The notes under the pieces are model-generated. The model made no database searches and was not told where the DNA came from. It saw only the letters and a list, made by a program, of their open reading frames with translations. Positions 28,115-33,816 of a stretch of 33,816 nucleotides of DNA are shown here, in pieces. A program made the translations under genes and the position numbers. The number at the start of each line of letters is the position of its first letter. Positions within the stretch are counted from its first letter, which is position 1. Source of the DNA: Planctomycetaceae bacterium (GTDB lineage: Bacteria > Planctomycetota > Planctomycetia > Pirellulales > Pirellulaceae); contig RECD01000197.1 of the NCBI GenBank assembly GCA_007694185.1, forward strand, positions 1 to 33,816, written 5' to 3'.

Positions 28115-28143
28115 CGGAGCCCGGCCGCAAGCGGGTCACTCCG
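28115..28143. repeat. Hairpin between converging Hsp70 and PhnZ-like genes
   Basis: CGGAG (28115-28119) and CCCG (28120-28123) pair with CGGG (28132-28135) and CTCCG (28139-28143), leaving a 3-base bulge and an 8-base loop. It covers the stop codon of the minus-strand oxygenase gene. A second weaker stem (28047-28052 with 28067-28072) lies next to the Hsp70 stop. There is no T-run. Either may act as a bidirectional transcript end. From memory the motif resembles a repeat common between planctomycete genes. Confidence 0.45.
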
Positions 28144-28687
28144 CGGGCGTTCCGACCCGGTCGATGTAGCCAAGGAAATGGTCCAGGTCGGGGGTCAGCC
28201 AATCGTTGACTTTGGCCAGATCGTCCCAGCGACGCAATTCGACCGCCGATTCGAAGTGTGGGTCGTCGCGAAAAGCCTCGAGTTCTTCCCTGTTCATCTC
28301 GCCGCCCTGCAGGTAGAAACTGACCACCGACGGCCGACTGAGGCTGGCCAAGTATTCGGGATCGACGGTGCAGAGGTAACGTTTCGCGTCGACATGGAGT
28401 CGAACCGGGCGGACGACGTCCGCTTCGAAGTGTCGCTTGAGAAACCGGAAGCCGCTGACTTCGTGTCGGTCATCCAGGCCTCGATCGGGCGAATCGTCGG
28501 GAAGGTCGTGCAGCAGATGGCCGACGTCGTGCAACAAGGCGGCCACGATCAGCGCCGGCGGGGAACTGGCAACCTCTGCCAACGTCGCCGCTTGCAACGC
28601 GTGCGACATTTGGGTGACCGATTCGCCGCCGTACTCCGAATCGCCGCGGCGAAGAAACAGGTCGCGAATCAGTTCGATGCGGTCCAT
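28136..28687 (-). CDS. PhnZ-like HD-domain diiron oxygenase (phosphonate degradation type)
   Basis: 183 aa HD-fold protein that fits the mixed-valence diiron oxygenases better than HD hydrolases. PhnZ cleaves the C-P bond of 2-amino-1-hydroxyethylphosphonate to glycine and phosphate. From memory its key residues are Tyr24, Glu27, His34, His58, Asp59, His80, His104 and Asp161. Here the matching positions are Tyr19 and Glu22 (YGGE), His29, His53-Asp54 (LLHDVGH), His75, His98 (HVDAKRY) and Asp155, with an almost constant offset of 5. The Tyr/Glu pair is the mark that sets oxygenases apart. The substrate is not proven: a TmpB-like role on trimethylated phosphonate, or myo-inositol oxygenase-like chemistry, is possible. 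No PhnY- or TmpA-like hydroxylase is in the window. The ATG at 28687 starts the fold directly. The neighbouring MFS gene is divergent. Confidence 0.85.
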   Translation of the reverse strand: MDRIELIRDLFLRRGDSEYGGESVTQMSHALQAATLAEVASSPPALIVAALLHDVGHLLHDLPDDSPDRGLDDRHEVSGFRFLKRHFEADVVRPVRLHVDAKRYLCTVDPEYLASLSRPSVVSFYLQGGEMNREELEAFRDDPHFESAVELRRWDDLAKVNDWLTPDLDHFLGYIDRVGTPAE

Positions 28688-28875
28688 CGGACACTGGGCT
28701 CCGGCGAGTCGATTTCGGTGAATGCAACCAGCTTACGGTACATCACCGACCGGGAGGGGCAATTTCACAGGTTCTTCACGCCTCCCATCCTCTGACGCGG
28801 CGGTTGGGGAGGATAAACTGGCGGCGGCGATGTCGGATCGCCGCCGCAGAATCGCCGAGAAATCCCGAGCAACCG

Positions 28876-30285
28876 ATGTCCGTCCCTGCCGATCCCGACC
28901 CCATCCCGTCGCCCCTGGATCGTCAAGCCGAGCCCGGCAGGCCGTTCGATTCAGACCCACCGGCGACGCCGCATCCGCCGGTATCGAAGGTGGCCCTGTT
29001 GGCAACCGTGGTCGCGGCCTTCGGAACTTATTTTTGTGTTTACGGTTTTCGTAAACCGTTCACCGTCGGCAGTTTTGTCGAGTCTCAATGGCTCGGGATC
29101 GGCTTCAAGGAGTGGCTGGTGATGTCCCAAGTCATGGGATACATGCTCTCCAAGTTCATCGGGATCAAGGTGATCGCGGAAATGCCGCCGCAGGGGAGAG
29201 CTCGCGGGATCGTTACCCTGGTCCTGTTGGCCCTGGCCTCGCTCGTCGCCTTCGCCGTGATCCCACGCCCCTACAACATCCTCTGCCTGTTCGCCAACGG
29301 CTTGGCCTTGGGCATGACTTTCGGCTTGGTCCTCGGGTTCCTCGAAGGCCGACGGGCGACCGAAGCCTTGGCGGCAGGGCTGTGTACCAGTTTCATCGTC
29401 GCGGACGGGGCGACCAAATCGGTCGGCGCTTGGCTGCTGGCGCTAGGCGTCAGCGAAGCCTGGATGCCGGCCGCCGCCGGCGGCCTATTTTTGTTGCCCT
29501 TGTTAATCAGTGTCGGCGTGCTGGCCCACTCGCCACCGCCGGATGACCGTGACCGGCTGGCTCGTTCTCATCGGCCGACGATGGACCGTGCGGCTCGCTG
29601 GGGCTTCTACGGCCGCTACGCCTTCGGCCTGACGATCCTCGTGGCCGTCTACTTGATGACGACGATCCTCCGCAGTTTCCGCGCCGACTTCATGCCCGAG
29701 TTGTGGATCGGATTGGGGTTGGACGCGCCGCCGGGAGCTTACACAAGATCCGAATTGTGGGTCGCCTTGGGCGTGCTCGCGTTCAACGGCGGCGCCGTTC
29801 TGATTTTGGACAATCGCCGCGCCTTCTTCACGTCGCTGTGGACCTGTTTGGCCGGTTTCCTGTTGATGGCCATCGCGCTGTGGTCATTGAGAACGGGCCG
29901 GGTCTCCCCTTTCGCTTTCATGGTGATGATCGGACTGGGCCTCTACTTACCGTATGTCGCGATGCACACCACCGTTTTCGAACGGTTGCTAGCGATGACC
30001 CGGGAACGCGGCAACCTCGGATTCTTGATGTACGTCGCCGACGCCTTCGGGTACCTCGGTTACGTCGGCGTGATGATGACCCGCAACGCGGTCTCCTGGA
30101 GCCTCCCGGCTGGGGCCGAGACCGATCTGGCTATCCGAGGGCAAAATCTGCTTGATTTTTTCCTTTCGGCTTGCGCCATCGCCATCGCCGTCTGCGTTTG
30201 CGGGCTGTTGGCCGCGATGGTCTACTTCGCCACCAAAGGGTCACGGACGATTCAGCTGAACCAATCGCTCATCACCTCGCCATGA
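28876..30285 (+). CDS. MFS-type transporter, DUF5690-like
   Basis: 469 aa with about 12 hydrophobic spans after a 40-residue polar, Pro-rich N-terminus. The first span holds FGTYFCVYGFRKPFTVGSF (about residues 57-75), whose RKPF resembles the start of organophosphate:phosphate antiporters of the GlpT/UhpC group, and which I recall as typical of DUF5690 proteins. GFKEWLVMSQVMGYMLSKFI and LGLYLPYVAMHTTVFERLLA are further marks. It is divergent from the PhnZ-like gene with 188 bases between, so a shared control region and an organophosphonate or organophosphate substrate are plausible inferences. Start ATG 28876 is preferred to an upstream TTG at 28804, which adds 24 basic residues. The last 34 bases overlap the end of the DUF1501 gene on the other strand. 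Confidence 0.75.
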   Translation: MSVPADPDPIPSPLDRQAEPGRPFDSDPPATPHPPVSKVALLATVVAAFGTYFCVYGFRKPFTVGSFVESQWLGIGFKEWLVMSQVMGYMLSKFIGIKVIAEMPPQGRARGIVTLVLLALASLVAFAVIPRPYNILCLFANGLALGMTFGLVLGFLEGRRATEALAAGLCTSFIVADGATKSVGAWLLALGVSEAWMPAAAGGLFLLPLLISVGVLAHSPPPDDRDRLARSHRPTMDRAARWGFYGRYAFGLTILVAVYLMTTILRSFRADFMPELWIGLGLDAPPGAYTRSELWVALGVLAFNGGAVLILDNRRAFFTSLWTCLAGFLLMAIALWSLRTGRVSPFAFMVMIGLGLYLPYVAMHTTVFERLLAMTRERGNLGFLMYVADAFGYLGYVGVMMTRNAVSWSLPAGAETDLAIRGQNLLDFFLSACAIAIAVCVCGLLAAMVYFATKGSRTIQLNQSLITSP

Positions 30286-31721
30286 ACGTCCGTCAATCGG
30301 AATTGCCGACCCTGATAACGGAACGTCAATCGGGTGTGGTCGATGCCCAAGGCGTACAGGATCGTCGCCTGCAGGTCGTGAACGTGGACCGGGTTGTCGA
30401 CGACGTTGTATCCATAAGGGTCGGTCTCGCCATAAGTCTGGCCACCTCGGATCCCCCCGCCGGCCATCCACATGCTAAAGCATCGAGGATGGTGATCGCG
30501 TCCGAAACTGTTGCCGGTCAACTGACCTTGGCAGTAGTTGGTTCGCCCGAACTCGCCGCCCCAAATGACCAGGGTGTCTCTCAGCATGTCACGTTGCTTG
30601 AGGTCTTGAATCAACGCCGCGGCGGGCTGATCCGTCTGTTGGCATTTTTTTGGCAACGCTTGCGGCAGACCGCCATGATGGTCCCAGCCCGGATGAAAGA
30701 GCTGAATGAACCGCACGCCACGCTCGGCTAATCGCCGCGCTTGGATGCAATTCGCGGCAAACGATCCCGGCGTGGTCGCGTCGGGGCCGTACAGATCGAG
30801 GATCGCTTGGGGTTCGTCCGACAGGTCGGTCGCCTCGGGGATCGACGTCTGCATCCGGTAAGCCATCTCGTGCTGAGCGATTCGGGCTTCGATCAGCGAA
30901 TCGTCGTTGTCGGCAAGCGCGAGTTCGTGCAACCGATTCAGCATCGCCAGTTCATCCCCGCGGGCTTGGACATCGATCCCGGGCGGGTTGTTCAGATACA
31001 ACACCGGGTCAGCATCGCTGCGAAATCGGACCGCCTGGTGCCGCGAGGGGAGAAACCCGTTGCCCCAATACCGGGAAACCAGCGGTTGCCCACCTTGGTC
31101 TTTGCTGACCATCACGACGTAAGCCGGCAGGTTTTCGTTCTCGCTGCCCAGCCCGTAATCGATCCAGGCCCCCATGCTCGGCCGACCTGGGAATTGCGAT
31201 CCCGTCTGCAGGAAAGTCACTCCCGGACCGTGGTTGATCGCTTCGGTGTATGCCGACCGAATCACGCACAATTCGTCCGCGACCTTAGCGGTGTGCGGCA
31301 ACAACTCGCTGATCCAAGTCCCCGCCTCGCCATGCTGAGAAAACGGAAAGGGCGAACCGGCGATCGGCAAGGTCGCTTGATTGCCGCTCATCGCCGTCAA
31401 CCGCTGTCCGCCACGAATCGATTCAGGCAATTCCGTCCCGTGCCGCTCGTTCAGCAGCGGCTTGTGGTCGAACAGATCCAACTGGGAGGGCCCGCCGGAC
31501 TGGAACAGGTAGATCACCCGCTTCGCGGTCGCCGGGAAGTGCGGTTTGACAAGCGTTCCGCCGGTACCGCTGGCGGCCGACGCCTCGTCGACCAAGCCTC
31601 CCGACCCGACCAGCAGATCAGCCATCGCGAGCGACCCGAAACCGAGTCCGCACTGCCGCAACGCCTGCCGACGGCTCAATCCGGATCGGTTCGGCAATCG
31701 GCTGGTTGTGGAAAATGACAT
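30252..31721 (-). CDS. DUF1501 domain-containing protein, Tat-exported
   Basis: 489 aa from the ATG at 31721. The N-terminus has a twin-arginine signal: LSRRQALRQCGLGFGSLAMADLL, shown here only by its key part SRRQALRQCG followed by a hydrophobic stretch, so the folded protein is exported. The body is a DUF1501 protein, related to the alkaline phosphatase/sulfatase superfamily and very abundant in planctomycetes: VIYLFQSGGPSQLDLFDHKP, SQHGEAGTWISELLPH, NHGPGVTFLQTGS, IQLFHPGWDHHGG, VIWGGEFGRTNY and GRDHHPRCFSMWMAGGG. The Asp/His sites fit metal binding, but catalytic activity is not established for the family. An upstream ATG at 31772 would lengthen the signal by 17 residues and overlap the peptidase gene. 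Members often sit beside a DUF1553/DUF1549 cytochrome protein; here it follows an S9 peptidase instead, 40 bases away on the same strand. Confidence 0.9.
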   Translation of the reverse strand: MSFSTTSRLPNRSGLSRRQALRQCGLGFGSLAMADLLVGSGGLVDEASAASGTGGTLVKPHFPATAKRVIYLFQSGGPSQLDLFDHKPLLNERHGTELPESIRGGQRLTAMSGNQATLPIAGSPFPFSQHGEAGTWISELLPHTAKVADELCVIRSAYTEAINHGPGVTFLQTGSQFPGRPSMGAWIDYGLGSENENLPAYVVMVSKDQGGQPLVSRYWGNGFLPSRHQAVRFRSDADPVLYLNNPPGIDVQARGDELAMLNRLHELALADNDDSLIEARIAQHEMAYRMQTSIPEATDLSDEPQAILDLYGPDATTPGSFAANCIQARRLAERGVRFIQLFHPGWDHHGGLPQALPKKCQQTDQPAAALIQDLKQRDMLRDTLVIWGGEFGRTNYCQGQLTGNSFGRDHHPRCFSMWMAGGGIRGGQTYGETDPYGYNVVDNPVHVHDLQATILYALGIDHTRLTFRYQGRQFRLTDVHGEVMSDWFS

Positions 31722-31761
31722 CGGCGGCTCGTCGATCGGTTCCAAGAGGGGGCGGGCTTCG

Positions 31762-33816
31762 TCACTCCGCATTGTACCCCACCGACGCGCTGGGGGACGG
31801 ATTGCCCCACAGGTGGTGGAGGAAGAACGCTTTTCGCCGACGTTCGCCGTAGCGACTTCCTCCGGCACCGTGGCCGGCCCCGGGAATGAACAACAGGTCA
31901 AAATCCTTATCGGCCCGGATCAGGGCGTCGACGACCTGCAGCGTCGATGCGGGGTCGACGTTGCGATCGAGTTCACCGACGGCCAACATCAACGCGCCGG
32001 TCACCCGTTCCACCCCGGTGACGTTGGATTGCTCTTCATAATGCGGTCCGATCGGCCACCCCATCCACAATTCGTTCCACCAAATTTTGTCCATCCGGTT
32101 GTCGTGGCAACCGCAATCGGCGAACGCGGCCCGGTAAAAGTCGCCGTGGTCGATCAAGGCCCGCAACGCGTTTTGGCCCCCCGCCGAACCGCCCCAAATC
32201 CCGACGCGGCTCAAATCCAGTTGCGGGAACTCCTCCGCCGCGGCCCGCAGCCACGCGATCCGATCGGGAAAACCGGCATCGGCCAGATTCTTCCAACACA
32301 CGTCGTGGAAGGCCTTGCTGCGATGCGACGTCCCCATCCCGTCGATCCGCACGACGATGAAGCCGAGGTCGGCCGTTTTGCGAAGCTCAAGGTGCCGCCC
32401 AAAAGCCTTGGGCACATGGGCGGAATGAGGCCCGGCGTAGATCAATTCCAGCACGGGATAACGCCGATCATCATCCGGGTCAAAGTCATGGGGAAAGACG
32501 ATCATCCCGTGAATGTCGGTTTCCCCGTCCCGTCCCTTGGCGACGAACCGCCGCGGCGGATGACCGACGGCCCGATTCAACGCCGCCGCGTCAGCCCGCT
32601 CGACGACACAGATCCGCTCACCGGTTCTTGGCGAGCGGATTTCGGTGACCGGCGGCAGGTCGATCCGGCTGTAGCGGACGACCAAGTGCTCGCCGGAGGG
32701 CGACCACTCCCAAGTGTGATGCCCGTCGCCCGCCGTCAACGGAAGCGGCGGTTCACCATCGAGCGATACCCGCAACAGGTGGAGGTGATACGGATCTTGG
32801 TCAGGATAATAGCCGCCGACCGCGACCACCAGCGTGCGGGAAGCGACATCCATTTCGACGACTTCGCGGACGACATAGTTGCCAGAAGTCAGTGGCCGGA
32901 TGACCTCGCCGGTCGATTGCCGGATCAACCACAGGTGGTTCCAACCGCTCCGCTCGCTCATCCAGATCGCTTCATCCGTTTCGTCGAGGAACCGCAGGTA
33001 ACGTTTGCCGTTGTAGTCGATGAAGGTCTCGCTCCGTTCATCGATCACCGCGCGGGTCTTGCCCCCGGCGATATCGATCGACAACACGGCCAACCGCTGG
33101 TGCCCCCGCTCGTTGTAGAGCATCCGGATGGCCGACGAATCGGCTTGCCAGGAAACGTCCTGGATGGCGTAGGGATTCGGGGCCTGTTCGTCGTCAACGA
33201 CATGGTGGGTCTCGCCATCGATGCCGAAAACGTGCATCCGGGGATGGTCGATCCGGTCTCCCGGCTTGGCGTAATCCACCAAAATCGTCTTGGGTTGCAA
33301 TTGATCCCGTGGCGACGATTCCACCAACGTCACCTGGCGTTTGTCCCCCAACCGGGTCTGAAACAGCCCGAAGTGCTTGCCGTCGGGCGCCCACCAAATC
33401 GGCTCGCGGTAGGGTGCCTCGGCCGTCCCGTCGGTGGTCAGGATTCGCTCGTCAACAACCGCCGACTCCGACACGGGATCATCCTCCTGCTGACCCTCGC
33501 GGTCGACTTGGGTCGAATCACCAGTCGCATTGTCCCCCGCGGCCACCAAGACGACGTTGTGATCGCGAATCGCCACCCGCCATCTGCCATCCGGCGAAGT
33601 CGTCCCCAACCGTCGACTGCGGTCGGCGTTCGCGTCACGCCGTCCTCGTCGTCTCGGGCTCGCCGCTGCGGGTGCCGGCGTCTGAGCGTCGAGCACGAAA
33701 CGTCCCTGTCCGGCCCGTGCCCGAAAGGCGGCGACCGGCCGCTCTCGCCCGTCGAGCAGCAGCCAGACATGGCCGGCATAGGTGTGTTGACGGCGAGTTT
33801 CCCCCGGACCGACTTC
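31762..33816 (-). CDS. S9 (DPP-IV-type) prolyl oligopeptidase family peptidase with VHL-like N-terminal segment, 5' end outside window
   Basis: The frame is open to the window edge, so 684 residues are visible and the true start lies beyond 33816; the GTG at 33694-33696 is internal. Visible residues 4-22 (PGETRRQHTYAGHVWLLLD) resemble the beta domain of the VHL protein. An Ala/Arg-rich linker and a DPP-IV-type beta-propeller (about 70-420; SPDGRW, WWAPDGKHFGLF, WMSERSGWNHLWLI) follow. The C-terminal alpha/beta-hydrolase has GGSAGG with Ser544 (codon 32185-32187), Asp617 in GELDRNV and His649 in GAGHG, a spacing matching S9 peptidases. The DPP-IV double-Glu motif (YEEE) that holds the free N-terminus is not seen, so dipeptidyl release is uncertain. 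Substrates are likely small proline-containing peptides; location depends on the unseen N-terminus. DUF1501 follows 40 bases downstream. Confidence 0.92.
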   Translation of the reverse strand, partial: EVGPGETRRQHTYAGHVWLLLDGRERPVAAFRARAGQGRFVLDAQTPAPAAASPRRRGRRDANADRSRRLGTTSPDGRWRVAIRDHNVVLVAAGDNATGDSTQVDREGQQEDDPVSESAVVDERILTTDGTAEAPYREPIWWAPDGKHFGLFQTRLGDKRQVTLVESSPRDQLQPKTILVDYAKPGDRIDHPRMHVFGIDGETHHVVDDEQAPNPYAIQDVSWQADSSAIRMLYNERGHQRLAVLSIDIAGGKTRAVIDERSETFIDYNGKRYLRFLDETDEAIWMSERSGWNHLWLIRQSTGEVIRPLTSGNYVVREVVEMDVASRTLVVAVGGYYPDQDPYHLHLLRVSLDGEPPLPLTAGDGHHTWEWSPSGEHLVVRYSRIDLPPVTEIRSPRTGERICVVERADAAALNRAVGHPPRRFVAKGRDGETDIHGMIVFPHDFDPDDDRRYPVLELIYAGPHSAHVPKAFGRHLELRKTADLGFIVVRIDGMGTSHRSKAFHDVCWKNLADAGFPDRIAWLRAAAEEFPQLDLSRVGIWGGSAGGQNALRALIDHGDFYRAAFADCGCHDNRMDKIWWNELWMGWPIGPHYEEQSNVTGVERVTGALMLAVGELDRNVDPASTLQVVDALIRADKDFDLLFIPGAGHGAGGSRYGERRRKAFFLHHLWGNPSPSASVGYNAE

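Noticed and set aside
33694-33696. GTG as the start of the S9 peptidase
   Set aside because: The same frame stays open for 40 more codons to the window edge and those codons encode a conserved-looking VHL-like segment, so the gene continues outside the window.

Overview
The window is about 33.8 kb of GC-rich DNA, by eye a little over 60% GC. It reads as a chromosome segment from a planctomycete, most likely a Pirellulaceae relative of Rhodopirellula or Roseimaritima. The main reasons are a Tat-exported DUF1501 protein, an S9 peptidase of a planctomycete-type family, a paired set of non-DnaK Hsp70 proteins (one with a DUF3731-type C-terminus), many starts without a Shine-Dalgarno sequence, and short hairpin-forming intergenic repeats. 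There are no rRNA or tRNA genes, CRISPR arrays, insertion sequences or phage genes. The region looks like stable core chromosome rather than an island.

Layout. Positions 1-3722 (minus strand) hold a phospholipid cluster read as psd, pssA, a PmtA-type methyltransferase and then csrA. It can take phosphatidylserine to phosphatidylethanolamine and on to methylated PE or PC. nadB (plus, 3949-5634) is divergent from psd. A secreted epoxide-hydrolase-like protein, an ABC-F ATPase and a SAM methyltransferase follow on the minus strand (5740-9930), then a 71-aa protein with a near-perfect ribosome binding site. uvrA, cutA and a 135-aa unknown form an overlapping minus-strand operon (10572-14240). Next come the ribosomal genes rpmJ (cysteine-poor L36) and rpsT on the minus strand, and on the plus strand a cobA-hemD fusion, rplM and rpsI with a strong terminator. 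thiC and an LplT-like MFS transporter form a tight pair (18116-20910).

The right third is the most unusual. A three-gene plus-strand run (21129-28045) encodes a 716-aa TPR-like protein with a degenerate SEC-C-like N-terminus and two divergent Hsp70 proteins, the second 962 aa long. The two Hsp70 genes overlap by 4 bp. I read this as a candidate dedicated chaperone system. Converging on it is a PhnZ-like HD-domain oxygenase that keeps every diagnostic residue of that family. Divergent from the oxygenase is a DUF5690-like MFS transporter, so the two may form a phosphonate-use module. Last come a DUF1501 protein and an S9 (DPP-IV-like) peptidase running off the right edge. Its visible N-terminus carries a segment strikingly similar to the beta domain of the von Hippel-Lindau protein, including the hydroxyproline-pocket residues.

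All family assignments are by reading motifs and from memory of the families; no database search was run.
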